64,000 nucleotides of DNA from positions 372,001-436,000 of the forward strand of contig NZ_LNCI01000001.1 of assembly GCF_001509585.1 (NCBI RefSeq), given 5' to 3'. The first letter of the stretch is position 1, and every line of letters starts with the position of its first letter. The notes beneath the pieces are model-generated. The model saw only the letters and a program-made list of their open reading frames with translations, ran no database searches and was not told the DNA's origin. Origin of the DNA: Tropicimonas marinistellae. Lineage in GTDB: Bacteria; Pseudomonadota; Alphaproteobacteria; Rhodobacterales; Rhodobacteraceae. This document shows, piece by piece, positions 24,947 to 33,354 of the stretch. The translations under genes were made by a program, and so were the position numbers.

Positions 24947-25928
24947 GAACCTCCTCAAGGATCGAGCGGTCCCACAGGTCTGGCGTGACAGTCCGGCCGA
25001 GCAGCGCCAGGGTTTCGATGTTGGCGGCAACGGTCTCGTCCGTCCACCAGCCAAAGCCGTTCGCGTCGGTCAGGTCGGAAAACATCAACGGCACCTGCCG
25101 CGTGGCCTGGAGTTTCTGGATTTCGATATCGAGTCCGGCGTCGGGGAACATGGCGAGCGTGAGCGCGGCGGCGGCATCGGTGTCGGCGCGGTAGGCCTCC
25201 CAGCCGCGCACCTCGCCCGACAGCAGCGCCACCAGTTCCGCGCGGCGGTTGGCAAGGCTGTCGTCGGTGGCGATATAGGTCTGGGAATGCACCGCGTAGC
25301 CGTGATCGGCCATCAGCATGGTCAGGCTCTCGATACCCTGAATTGCCATGGCGACGGGCAGGTCGGTCTCCCAGCAGAGCAGGCAATCGACCTCTCCCGC
25401 CACGAGCGGCTGGGCGGAATACTGGGTTGGGACAACCTCGATCTGGTCGATGTCCACCCCGTTGAGGGTGCAGAGCGCCTGCAGAACCGGCATGTTGGCG
25501 AGCGCCATCCCGATCTTCTTGCCCATGAGGTCGGCGGGTTCGTTCACCGGGTTGGCGGGCAGGGAGGCGACGACGAAGGGATTCTTCTGCATCGCCACGG
25601 CGAGGATGCGGAAGGGCGCGCCCTGTTCGATGGCGGCGGCGGTGTAATCGGCCGCAGAGATTCCCACGAGGGCGGTGCCGGAGACGACAGGCGGCTCCAC
25701 TGGCGCGTTCGGACCGCCCTGCGCGAGCGAGACGTCAAGGCCGGCCTCCCGCCACCAGCCGCGATCCTGCGCTATATAGCTGCCGGCGAATTGTACCGAA
25801 TGGAGCCAGGAGAGTTGCAGGCCCACCGGCGTCTGGGCGCGCGCACGCAGCGGCGGCATGGCGGCGGCGGCGATGCCGGCCGTGCCGGTGGCGAGCAGGG
25901 TGCGGCGGGACAGGGTGCGATACGTCAT
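24936..25928 (-). CDS. NMT1/THI5-like ABC substrate-binding protein, Tat-exported
   Basis: A 330-residue periplasmic binding protein. The signal contains twin arginine (LSRRTLLATG) and ends near RARAQ. The mature part begins VGLQLSWLHSVQFAGSYIAQ, typical of the NMT1/THI5-like fold shared by thiamin-pyrimidine, riboflavin, nitrate and sulfonate binding proteins. CLLCWETDLPVAM near the hinge contains two Cys. It leads the transporter part of the run of minus-strand genes. Ligand unknown; a pyrimidine or flavin precursor is one option, but nothing decides it. Confidence 0.85.
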   Translation of the reverse strand: MTYRTLSRRTLLATGTAGIAAAAMPPLRARAQTPVGLQLSWLHSVQFAGSYIAQDRGWWREAGLDVSLAQGGPNAPVEPPVVSGTALVGISAADYTAAAIEQGAPFRILAVAMQKNPFVVASLPANPVNEPADLMGKKIGMALANMPVLQALCTLNGVDIDQIEVVPTQYSAQPLVAGEVDCLLCWETDLPVAMAIQGIESLTMLMADHGYAVHSQTYIATDDSLANRRAELVALLSGEVRGWEAYRADTDAAAALTLAMFPDAGLDIEIQKLQATRQVPLMFSDLTDANGFGWWTDETVAANIETLALLGRTVTPDLWDRSILEEVHGS

Positions 25929-26001
25929 GGCGGCTCCTCAGCTTTCCATTTCGCCGCTTAAGCTTAGTGGCATATTCCCACACGGCAAGCGGTGAGGCGG
26001 T

Positions 26002-27606
26002 TCAGCCCGTGTCGCCCGGCGCCGGTCCGGTGGTGAAGGCGCGCAGGATCATGTCGCGCATCCGCTCCATCGGGATAACCGGGTCGGGCGCGGGGACAAG
26101 GCCGTCGGCCCATCCCCAGGTGTCTGTCCGGGCAACGAGGCCGGGCGGGCCGATCACGTGGATGGGCACGTGGGGCCGCTCGTCACCGGCGATCGTGGCG
26201 GACGTCTGGTGGTCGCCGAGGACGATCATCAGCGGCGGGTTATCCGCTTGGCGGGCGGCGTAGTCGAATATGGTTCGCAGCGAATAGTCCAGGGCCAGGC
26301 GGTACTGCGTGCGCACCCGCTCCGGGTCGCTCCAGACCACCTTGGGCGGGTCGCCGGAGGTGGCCATTTCATCGAACACCTTGCCGTCGCCGAGGGCGTC
26401 CCAGCCCAGCAGGTCGGGCACCGGCACCCAGGGCGCGTGAGAGGAGATCAGCGCCACCTCCGCGAAGAGCGGACGTGGGTCCGTGCCGCTGCGCAGGAGC
26501 CGGTCGAGCGCGGTGAGGGTGAACTGGTCGGGCATGGTCACCCAGTTGAAGGGCTTGCCGCGATAGCCGAGATCCTTCGCGGCGAGGATGGTGTCGAACC
26601 CCATGAACGCGGCCTCCGGCCAGGGCATGGTGATGGCAGGCGCGACAGTGGCGGTGCGGAAGCCGCTGCGTCGGGCGATGTGAAAGAGCGAGGCGCGGTG
26701 GCTCGCCAGCAGGGCGCGGTAGCGGGACTGGTCGTCCACCCGCAGGCCATTGGCGAACGTGGCGTGGGAAAGCCAGCTCTGTCCGCCTCGCGTGGGCGCG
26801 GAGAGATATGCGGAGCGCATCGAGAGGCCGAGTGCCGAGAGCCGTGCCGTGGCGGCGTCGAGCGTGGCGCGGTGGGTTTCTGCGAAGAAGGGCGTGTCGA
26901 GGCTGGCGCGGCCGTAGCTCTCGACGAAGATCACAAGCACGTCGCGGTCGATGGCGTCGAGCATGGGATCGTCGCCGGCGAACACGTCGTACTTCGCGGC
27001 ACGCGAGAATTCCCGAAGGCCGGCGAGCGTGTGTTGCGCCTGCGTCAGGCTCTCGGCGGCATAGCGGGACGCCCCGGCGCTGCCCGGTACGGCGTCGGGA
27101 CGGAGCGTGTCGGCGACGGCCGCGAGGCCGGTGGCCATCAGCGCCGCGGCTGCGATGACCCGCCCGCGGGAAGCGAGGTTGAAGGCCGCCCAGGTGCCGG
27201 TGGCCCACCAGATTGACCAGGCGAGCAGGGCGGCCATGAGCACCGCGAGCAACGCCGCGCCGATTGAGGTGACGGTGCCGAAAGTCCCGCTGATCAGGTT
27301 CAGCGCGGCGGCGACGAGAGGCAGGTCGGAGACCGGGTCGAAGCTGCGCCCGAAGGCCTGGTACATGGCGATGTCGGCAATCTTCAGGATGAAAACCGCC
27401 GTCAGCGCAACGGTGAGCGCGGCCCGCAGGAACAGGCCTGCGGTGGTTCCGCCCGTGACCATCATTGCCAGAAGGATCACGGGGAGTTCGAGCGTGAGCA
27501 ACAGGAAGTCTGGCGGAGCGGGGACGCGGTCGGGCATCGCCAGCACGAGCTGGAGCAGGAGCGCCGCCAGCGCGGCGCGGCCCCAGTGCGGCACCCTCCA
27601 CGTCAC
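26002..27606 (-). CDS. LTA-synthase-like membrane sulfatase-fold phosphotransferase
   Basis: A 534-residue membrane protein. Residues 1-190 contain about five hydrophobic helices; the rest is an extracytoplasmic alkaline-phosphatase-fold domain. Key pieces are VLVIFVESYGRASLDT with the first metal Glu, GGQSWLSHATF near the expected catalytic Thr/Ser position, SSHAPWVPV and VLGDHQTSA with metal His/Asp. This is the layout of LtaS, OpgB and YejM-type enzymes, which transfer phosphoglycerol or phosphoethanolamine from lipids. It starts with a GTG overlapping the phosphatidyltransferase stop. The acceptor is unknown. Confidence 0.85.
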   Translation of the reverse strand: MTWRVPHWGRAALAALLLQLVLAMPDRVPAPPDFLLLTLELPVILLAMMVTGGTTAGLFLRAALTVALTAVFILKIADIAMYQAFGRSFDPVSDLPLVAAALNLISGTFGTVTSIGAALLAVLMAALLAWSIWWATGTWAAFNLASRGRVIAAAALMATGLAAVADTLRPDAVPGSAGASRYAAESLTQAQHTLAGLREFSRAAKYDVFAGDDPMLDAIDRDVLVIFVESYGRASLDTPFFAETHRATLDAATARLSALGLSMRSAYLSAPTRGGQSWLSHATFANGLRVDDQSRYRALLASHRASLFHIARRSGFRTATVAPAITMPWPEAAFMGFDTILAAKDLGYRGKPFNWVTMPDQFTLTALDRLLRSGTDPRPLFAEVALISSHAPWVPVPDLLGWDALGDGKVFDEMATSGDPPKVVWSDPERVRTQYRLALDYSLRTIFDYAARQADNPPLMIVLGDHQTSATIAGDERPHVPIHVIGPPGLVARTDTWGWADGLVPAPDPVIPMERMRDMILRAFTTGPAPGDTG

Positions 27607-28358
27607 GCCCGCCGTCTCCAGAGCCACAGCAGGTCCCGCGCGAAGGAGGCCAGCACGGCGAGCGCCGCCGCGACCGCGAGCCAGAAACCTGCACGCGCGT
27701 CGATGGGAGGGGCCTGCAACAGGATCAGCACGGTCATCTGGAAAGCGCAGACGGCTTTGCGCCAATCCCTTTCGGGCAGGGGGCGGCCGAGCCAGGGAAC
27801 CGCAAGGGTTGCGAGCAGCAGGAGGTAATGCGCGGCCCCGAGCACCAGCGCGATTGGCCACGGAAGGCCGTGGGCGAAGGCAAGAAGTGCCAGGACGAGG
27901 GCAAGCGCGGCGTCGGCCTCCATGTCGAACCACGCGCCGAAACCGGAGACCAGCCCGCTGCGCCGGGCCAGCCAGCCGTCAATGCCATCGAGCGCGGCGG
28001 CGAAGGCGGCGAGGGTGAAGAGGCTCCAGCCCGGCGACGCCCCGGCGACAAGCGGCGTGACCAGCACCGCCGCCAGCGTCGCGCGTATCAGCGTGGCGAT
28101 ATTACAGGCGCCGAATCTGCCATGCGGGTAGTGCGCGGATATCAGGCGGGCGACCAGGGCGAGTCCGACGATCAGCACCACCAGACCCGGCAGCCAATAA
28201 AGCCGAGGGAGATCGGCGAAGAGCGCCGCATGCAGGGCGGCCCACAGGGCAATTGCGACGAGGGACGCCAGGCGAATGCCGCGCCGCAATTTCAAGGGCG
28301 GCTTGGCCGGGGCCAGCCGGTCTGCGGTGACGGAGGTGTGTTGCTGCGTCAATGTCAT
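27603..28358 (-). CDS. CDP-alcohol phosphatidyltransferase family protein
   Basis: A 251-residue inner-membrane enzyme with about six helices. The family signature is complete at residues 124-149: DGIDGWLARRSG, then GAWFDMEAD, giving the D-x2-D-G-x2-A-R-x8-G-x3-D-x3-D pattern (Asp124, Asp127, Asp145, Asp149). It exchanges CMP of a CDP-alcohol for another alcohol to make a phospholipid or phospho-polyol. The ATG at 28358 was chosen. It is the first gene of the minus-strand series and couples to the LTA-synthase-like gene by GTGA, suggesting the first makes a lipid head group the second uses. Confidence 0.88.
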   Translation of the reverse strand: MTLTQQHTSVTADRLAPAKPPLKLRRGIRLASLVAIALWAALHAALFADLPRLYWLPGLVVLIVGLALVARLISAHYPHGRFGACNIATLIRATLAAVLVTPLVAGASPGWSLFTLAAFAAALDGIDGWLARRSGLVSGFGAWFDMEADAALALVLALLAFAHGLPWPIALVLGAAHYLLLLATLAVPWLGRPLPERDWRKAVCAFQMTVLILLQAPPIDARAGFWLAVAAALAVLASFARDLLWLWRRRA

Positions 28359-28453
28359 GCTACCAATGATCGGGCCGGAGCCGCGCAAGTCAAATCGTGC
28401 TATGACCGCATGACAGCCGGATGGGGCAGGCTCAACCAGAGAAGGAAGAGCGC

Positions 28454-29002
28454 ATGGACATGAAGGCCGAAGGATACCGGATCCCCGTACGGGTGCTGCA
28501 TTGGCTGGTCGCGGTGCTGGTGTTGCTGATGATCCCTGCTGGGCTGATCATGGTGCAGGACGGGCTGCCGCGGTGGTTCCAAAACACATTGTTCATCTTT
28601 CACAAGAACGCGGGCATTGTGGTGCTCCTGCTGATGCTGGTGCGGGTCTTCTATCGCTGGCGCTACACGCCACCGCCGCTGCCCGACGATATTCCGGGCT
28701 GGCAGCAGAAGGCGGCCGATATCTCGCATCGGGGATTGTACGTGCTGCTCTTTCTCATGCCCGTCACTGGATACGTGCGGGTGCGGGCAGAGCGCTACCC
28801 GATCGAGGGGCTGGACGCGCTCGGCATCGGGACGCTGGTGCCGCACTCCAAGGCGCTGGCGGGTCTGGCACAGACGGCGCACAACGTAGCGGCCTTCGTG
28901 TTGATCGCGCTGCTTTTTGTCCACATCGGCGCGGCGATGCAGCACGCCGTCCTTCGCCGGGACGGGGTGTTCTTCCGCATGTGGCCGCCATTCGGGCGGT
29001 AG
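28454..29002 (+). CDS. Cytochrome b561
   Basis: A 182-residue integral membrane diheme cytochrome of the bacterial b561 (YodB-like) family, which passes electrons from quinol. Four membrane helices are visible, and the expected heme ligands are His16 (VLHWLVA), His50 (FIFHKNAG), His143 (TAHNVAA) and His157 (LFVHIGA). The ATG at 28454 follows a GGAAGAG. It diverges from the CDP-alcohol gene and converges on the LOV gene. Possible roles are superoxide or respiratory quinol oxidation. Confidence 0.9.
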   Translation: MDMKAEGYRIPVRVLHWLVAVLVLLMIPAGLIMVQDGLPRWFQNTLFIFHKNAGIVVLLLMLVRVFYRWRYTPPPLPDDIPGWQQKAADISHRGLYVLLFLMPVTGYVRVRAERYPIEGLDALGIGTLVPHSKALAGLAQTAHNVAAFVLIALLFVHIGAAMQHAVLRRDGVFFRMWPPFGR

Positions 29003-29005
29003 CTC

Positions 29006-29025
29006 CGGCAGGTGCCCTCCTGCCG
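29006..29025 (+). terminator. Terminator-like hairpin after cytochrome b561
   Basis: A perfect 7-bp CGGCAGG/CCTGCCG stem with a 6-base loop starts four bases after the stop. There is no T run, so termination strength is uncertain. Confidence 0.4.
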
Positions 29026-29126
29026 ATCTGTGAAAGAGCCCCCGGGAATTTTCGGACCGGGCAGAGGTCCACGCCAGCCTTGCGCCGAAGCGGGCATGCA
29101 ACCGGGCGAAACCGGATTTCGATCTT

Positions 29127-29522
29127 TCAAACCGGGTTCTGGGCCCCGACGAAATAGGCAAGATCGCCATCATCGTCGAAGAGCGGTCGGATCCGGAGCC
29201 TGTTCATAAACGGCTCACCCGACTTGCGATAGTTGAGGATATCGATGGTGAACGTCGTCTCGGCCCGAAGCGCCGCGCGGATCGCCTCGACGGCGTTCGG
29301 ATCGGTCTCTGGACCCTGGAGAAATCGGCAGTTCCGCCCCAGTACTTCTTCCGGCGCGTAGCCGGTCTGGTCTTCGAACTCTTCGCTGACATAAATCATT
29401 GGGTTGTCGGGCAGTTTCGGATTGGTGATTACAACGCTCATCGACTTTTCCTCAGACTCGAGCATGGCGATCAGGTCATCTTCGCTTGGAACGGGATCGG
29501 ACACGACAACCTCCTGAAACAT
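29127..29522 (-). CDS. Short LOV-domain blue-light photoreceptor
   Basis: A 131-residue protein made of a single LOV (PAS) domain. The FMN-binding motif GRNCRFLQ contains Cys65, the residue that forms the photoadduct. Asn97 and Asn107 (LNYRKSG, FMNRLRI) and Gln128 (FVGAQNP) are the other conserved flavin contacts. The protein stops three residues after that Gln, so it has no C-terminal effector and almost no J-alpha helix, as in the short LOV proteins of roseobacters. It presumably signals by dimer rearrangement. Neighbours include a photolyase-like flavoprotein two kilobases away. Confidence 0.95.
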   Translation of the reverse strand: MFQEVVVSDPVPSEDDLIAMLESEEKSMSVVITNPKLPDNPMIYVSEEFEDQTGYAPEEVLGRNCRFLQGPETDPNAVEAIRAALRAETTFTIDILNYRKSGEPFMNRLRIRPLFDDDGDLAYFVGAQNPV

Positions 29523-29610
29523 GGAATGAGAGATCTTGACCGCATCCTATCGCTTTGGCGCATTTCGGCAACCGAGCGATCCGGTGCGCCGGGGTGCTGT
29601 CGGGCCGTCC

Positions 29611-30081
29611 TTACCAATGCTCGGTGCCGGGCGCGCCCTTTGGAATTCCGGTGAGGTTCGGCGTGACCCAGCCGCCATAGAAGTCACCCGGCTGTGGAAC
29701 GACTCGAACACCATCGACCAGGCAGGCGTCCATCTTGCTGGCATAGAAAGCGACGTGATCTGTCAGCGGCCGGAAGCCACGGATTGGAGAGGGGTAGTAC
29801 CAGGCGGCGCGTGTCGCGACCTGGTTCCCGGAGTTCACATCGAAATAGGAAGCGACACCCTTCCACTCGCAGAAACTCCGGCCGGGTGCCGGGCGCAGTT
29901 CGGCCAAGATGTCCTCCGGCCGGAGGTAGTAGGTCGGCGCATGGTGGGTTTCGAGAACCCTGATCGCCCGGGACGTGTCGGCCACCGTCGCGCCGCCGAG
30001 GATGATCTGGATGCGGCTGGACACCGGCTCGAACCGCGGTGGCCGGGGGTAGTGCTGCACGTTTTCGGGCAAAAGCGGCAT
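29611..30081 (-). CDS. DUF427 family protein
   Basis: A 156-residue cytoplasmic protein of the DUF427 family. The family pattern is clear: VLETHHAPTYYLRPEDI, then CEWKGVASYFDV and PLTDHVAFYAS, with the conserved His and Trp positions. It folds as a small beta-barrel; no enzyme activity is established. It lies nine bases after the DUF4149 gene on the same strand, which suggests an operon DCC-DUF4149-DUF427, possibly reading on to the LOV gene 88 bases further. Confidence 0.9.
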   Translation of the reverse strand: MPLLPENVQHYPRPPRFEPVSSRIQIILGGATVADTSRAIRVLETHHAPTYYLRPEDILAELRPAPGRSFCEWKGVASYFDVNSGNQVATRAAWYYPSPIRGFRPLTDHVAFYASKMDACLVDGVRVVPQPGDFYGGWVTPNLTGIPKGAPGTEHW

Positions 30082-30089
30082 GGCGAGGA

Positions 30090-30479
30090 TCAGGTGAAGC
30101 GGAGCAGGACTGCCGCAGCAGCCGCGATATGGCCAAGGGTCAGGGCGACGGAGAGCGTGTGAAGGACCTTGAAGCGCTCCCGTTGGCCGGTGTCGGTCGC
30201 ATCGTTGATCGCCGGCATCAGAACCTGGCGGGCCGGGATCACCGTAAGCGCGACGAGCCCCATGAGCCCCGCACCGAGCACGTCGATCCCCGCCAGCAGC
30301 AACGCCGACAGCGCCGAGACGGCGAGGACGAAGAGGTAGAAATGCGGGAAGGCACGGCGCAGCAGTCTGCCCGCCTGCTCGGCCGGCAGGGCGGTGAAGA
30401 GGAATGCCGCAAAGCCGAAGGAATACAGGACCATGCCGCCGAACAGCAGCGCGGTCGCGAGAAGTGCGAGGCTCGTCAT
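30090..30479 (-). CDS. DUF4149 family membrane protein
   Basis: A 129-residue protein with four hydrophobic helices (about 3-25, 45-70, 72-88 and 108-127). LLFGGMVLYSFGFAAFLFTA and the conserved FPHFYLF place it in the DUF4149/TMEM205-like family, whose bacterial role is unknown. It begins inside the stop of the DCC gene (four-base overlap) and ends nine bases before the DUF427 gene, so the three are translationally linked. Confidence 0.8.
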   Translation of the reverse strand: MTSLALLATALLFGGMVLYSFGFAAFLFTALPAEQAGRLLRRAFPHFYLFVLAVSALSALLLAGIDVLGAGLMGLVALTVIPARQVLMPAINDATDTGQRERFKVLHTLSVALTLGHIAAAAAVLLRFT

Positions 30480-30910
30480 TGCCCGCCCCCCTCCTGCACC
30501 GTCATCCGCCGGGCAAGGCGCGAGATCGCGGGGCGAACCGGCAGGAGTGCGCGATACCCAATCTCCAGAAGGACCGACACAGGCCGGATCCGGGCGAGAC
30601 GCCCGGCAATGCGCCAGCCCGGCAGCACGCTCCAGATTTCCGCGAAGGCGGCAGCGCCGGACAGCAGAACTCCGTCCGAACGACGCACGTGAAACCGCTG
30701 CATCGCTGCGTCTCTTTGCAAATCAGGACCGGTCGGCGCTGTTTCCGAGGATACGTCGACGAAACGCAACGCATCGCTTCCGTTGCGGGAGGCATAGTGC
30801 TTGATCTCTGCCGTGCAGAGCGGACATGACCCGTCGAAATAGACGACGAGCGGATCCTGCGACGCTGTCGCGGCTTTGTCCGGCCTTCGTGCCGTTTCCG
30901 ATGATTGCAT
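30476..30910 (-). CDS. DCC-family thiol-disulfide-like protein (DUF393)
   Basis: A 144-residue protein of the DCC family. The defining motif YFDGSCPLC lies at 24-32, with Asp26, Cys29 and Cys32 in a thioredoxin-like CxxC arrangement. The C-terminus ends in a basic helix that may touch the membrane. The start at 30910 gives the motif near the N-terminus as usual; a CAGGAG lies a little far upstream. It diverges from the photolyase-like gene with about 130 bases between starts, so the two could share a promoter region. Confidence 0.88.
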   Translation of the reverse strand: MQSSETARRPDKAATASQDPLVVYFDGSCPLCTAEIKHYASRNGSDALRFVDVSSETAPTGPDLQRDAAMQRFHVRRSDGVLLSGAAAFAEIWSVLPGWRIAGRLARIRPVSVLLEIGYRALLPVRPAISRLARRMTVQEGGGQ

Positions 30911-31042
30911 TTCGCGCTTTGGCTCCTGAGTACGATTCCGCAAGCAAGATAGGCCGGGTGGGAGAGATGTCTCGTACGACGATCGCACGCCGCCGCGACG
31001 CTTCGCGTGGACAAACGGTCCGGGAGTACCAGTTTCTCCGGC

Positions 31043-32287
31043 ATGAATGGTTCGCAGGATATTTCTGGCAGGGGCCGCGGCACCCGAAGGGCTGGGCTTG
31101 ACCTGCTCGACGCCTTTCGCCCGCGCATGGGTGCACGCTACGCGGCGAACCGAAATGTCGATGCAGGGCCCGGCCGGCAAACCTCGGTCAGCCACCTTTC
31201 GCCCTATATCCGCCGCCGTCTCGTAACGGAGGCCGAGGTCGTGGCCGCCGCGCTCGACGCGCACGGCCCGGACGGTGCCGGGAAGTTCATCCAGGAGGTG
31301 ATCTGGCGCGGCTATTTCAAGGGTTGGCTGGAGCACCGGCCATCCATCTGGGAAAGCTACCGGTCAGGTCTCGTCCGCGATCTCGCGGAGTTGCAGGAGA
31401 ATGATGGGTTGCGCAGCCGACTCGAGGCAGCCGAGGGCGGGACGAGCGGTCTGGAGTGTTTTGACGTCTGGGCGCGGGAGTTGACCGAGACGGGGTACCT
31501 GCACAACCACGCTCGTATGTGGTTCGCTTCAATCTGGATCTTCACGCTGCGCCTTCCCTGGCGGATTGGGGCGGACTTCTTCCTGCGCAACCTGGTCGAC
31601 GGCGATCCGGCCTCGAACACACTGGGTTGGCGATGGGTGGCAGGGCTGCACACCCGGGGAAAGGCCTATCAGGCCACCGCGTCGAACATCGCGCGGTTCA
31701 CCGAAGACCGATTCCGGTTGCGCGCCTCCGAACTGGCAGCGGAGGTTGTCCCGCTGGATCACGAGGAACCCGGCGGCCTCCCACCACTTCGCCCGTTGCG
31801 CGAGGTCAGTGCACCGCAAGCCCGCGTTCCAACCGCGCTGCTCATCACCGAGGAAGATTGTGGCGTCGAATCCTTCGGCCTGTCGGGGCTGGATATCCAA
31901 GCCTGTGCCACCTTGGCCGGCAGCGAGCTGCGGTCGGATCGTCCCGTTGCGGCAGCCGTTTCGGCCTTCGAACAAGAGGCCCTCGACGATTCCGTGCAGC
32001 GCTCCGGCCTTGATGCGCGGCGCCTCCGGGCAGCGCAGCCGCCCGCACTCGCCGATTGGGCGACGGAGGCCGGCGTTCGGCAGATCGTTACGCCCTACGT
32101 TCCAGAGGGGCCTCTGCGAGACCATTTGCTGACGCAGCTGCCGGTGCTCGAACGCCGGGGAATTTCCCTTTGCGAACTGCGCCGCGACTGGGATCGGGCA
32201 ATCTGGCCGCATGCAACGGCGGGCTTCTTCAAGGTCAAGAAGCGTATTCCCGGCATCCTTCGAACGCTGGAGATGAGGTGTCGGTGA
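31043..32287 (+). CDS. Photolyase-like FAD-binding domain protein
   Basis: A 414-residue flavoprotein related to the C-terminal FAD domain of DNA photolyase/cryptochrome. GPGRQTSVSHLSPYIRRRLV is the start of the helical FAD-binding domain, FIQEVIWRGYFKGWL and FASIWIFTLRLPWRIGADFF continue it, and NTLGWRWVAGLHTRGKAYQA contains the usual flavin and substrate pocket residues. The N-terminal antenna domain of true photolyases is missing, and instead a 170-residue C-terminal alpha/beta region follows. The start is uncertain: GTG at 31007 or ATG at 31043. It may be a light sensor or repair enzyme; paired with the LOV gene it makes a light theme. Confidence 0.85.
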   Translation: MNGSQDISGRGRGTRRAGLDLLDAFRPRMGARYAANRNVDAGPGRQTSVSHLSPYIRRRLVTEAEVVAAALDAHGPDGAGKFIQEVIWRGYFKGWLEHRPSIWESYRSGLVRDLAELQENDGLRSRLEAAEGGTSGLECFDVWARELTETGYLHNHARMWFASIWIFTLRLPWRIGADFFLRNLVDGDPASNTLGWRWVAGLHTRGKAYQATASNIARFTEDRFRLRASELAAEVVPLDHEEPGGLPPLRPLREVSAPQARVPTALLITEEDCGVESFGLSGLDIQACATLAGSELRSDRPVAAAVSAFEQEALDDSVQRSGLDARRLRAAQPPALADWATEAGVRQIVTPYVPEGPLRDHLLTQLPVLERRGISLCELRRDWDRAIWPHATAGFFKVKKRIPGILRTLEMRCR

Positions 32288-32695
32288 CAGCGGGAACCGC
32301 GACGGCAGCAGGCCGTTGAGTGAGGCGCCGCGACGCTTTCGAAACCGGGGCGCGTGCGAATGCCAATCGGATGCATATCGGGTCGGCTGATACGCGCAAG
32401 CGGAGCTGCCGCTGACGGAGACCTTGTTGCGACGGGACGCCGCCTAACGTGTCGCCTTGCCGGGCGCGGTTAGACGGCCTGAAACCGTCACACGCGCGCT
32501 TTGGTTGCGTCGCTTCTACTCACGTGGAAGCGACGCCAAAGCGCGTAGCGATCTACCGAGGCCAGGATTTCTGAGGCCAAGACCCGTCGCCGAATAGCAG
32601 CGCACCCCCGCGCACGACGCTGCCAATTCTTGCGGGTTGATCAGAAACGGCATCCCCCGGCGGCAGGGGCTGTCAGGATCCGAGTTCCTCACGAG
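32288..32695. other. Intergenic region containing a large hairpin
   Basis: About 408 bases between two convergent genes without any credible coding frame. Its only structure is the hairpin at 32495-32545, listed separately. Confidence 0.5.
32495..32545. repeat. Orphan 19-bp stem hairpin with a 3-base bulge
   Basis: Left arm 32495-32516 and right arm 32527-32545 pair as CGCGCTTTGG with CCAAAGCGCG and CGTCGCTTC with GAAGCGACG, separated by a TTG bulge (32505-32507) on the left arm only, around a 10-base loop. No T run follows on either strand. It could be a bidirectional transcript end, a REP-like element or a small structured RNA. Confidence 0.75.
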
Positions 32696-33181
32696 TCACA
32701 GCGAAATGGACATCTCGTGCCAGGTCATTCCGCCATGATCGGAGGTCGATTGCCTTAGATAGCGGTAGCCGAACTTCTCGTAGAGCGGCACATGATGTTC
32801 CTTGCACATGAGATAGATTGTGGCCTTGCCCATCCGTGTCATCCGCTCGACAAATTCGACCATCAACGCCCGTGACAGGCCTTTGCCCTGGTGCGAGGGA
32901 TCGACGACGACGGACATGATGATCACATTCGGAGCGTCGGGGTCATGCCCGACGAGCTCTTTGAACTCCTCATCGGACATCTCGACTTCATGCGCACATC
33001 CGCAATTGATAAAGCCGGCCGCCTCTCCTTCGACCTCAAGAATAAGGAAACCCTCGGGATAGACCTGGATCCGTTTGGAGATTTTCTCGTGGCTCGCAGC
33101 TTCGTTCCCTTCATACGCTGAAGCCTCGATCTCAAAACAGCGATCTGCATCGGCGGGACGGGCGTTTCGAAACCTGTTCAT
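32696..33181 (-). CDS. AANAT-like GNAT acetyltransferase
   Basis: A 161-residue GNAT of the arylalkylamine N-acetyltransferase-like type. The sequence CFEIEASAYEGNEAAS near the start, SVVVDPSHQGKGLSRALMVE with the acetyl-CoA loop (QGKG), and HVPLYEKFGYRYL are hallmarks of that subfamily. It is a single full-length domain in the cytoplasm. The likely reaction is acetylation of an arylalkylamine or polyamine. It is monocistronic with 173 bases to the next gene. Confidence 0.9.
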   Translation of the reverse strand: MNRFRNARPADADRCFEIEASAYEGNEAASHEKISKRIQVYPEGFLILEVEGEAAGFINCGCAHEVEMSDEEFKELVGHDPDAPNVIIMSVVVDPSHQGKGLSRALMVEFVERMTRMGKATIYLMCKEHHVPLYEKFGYRYLRQSTSDHGGMTWHEMSISL

Positions 33182-33354
33182 GCTCTGACGCTAGCCTGAT
33201 CTTTCACTGGTAGCCAACATCGCTGCGAATGCTCACCTTGCTTGCCGTGTGGAGAGACTCTGAAGTCGGAGCCGATGTGTACGAAACTCCCGCGCGATCA
33301 ACTGTTTGCCCCGGTTGGTGCGACACCGGCGCGATCTCCAAGAACGGCAACATT

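Noticed and set aside
23637-25961. 774-codon plus-strand frame opposite the ABC ATPase and binding protein
   Set aside because: Antisense shadow of motif-complete genes.
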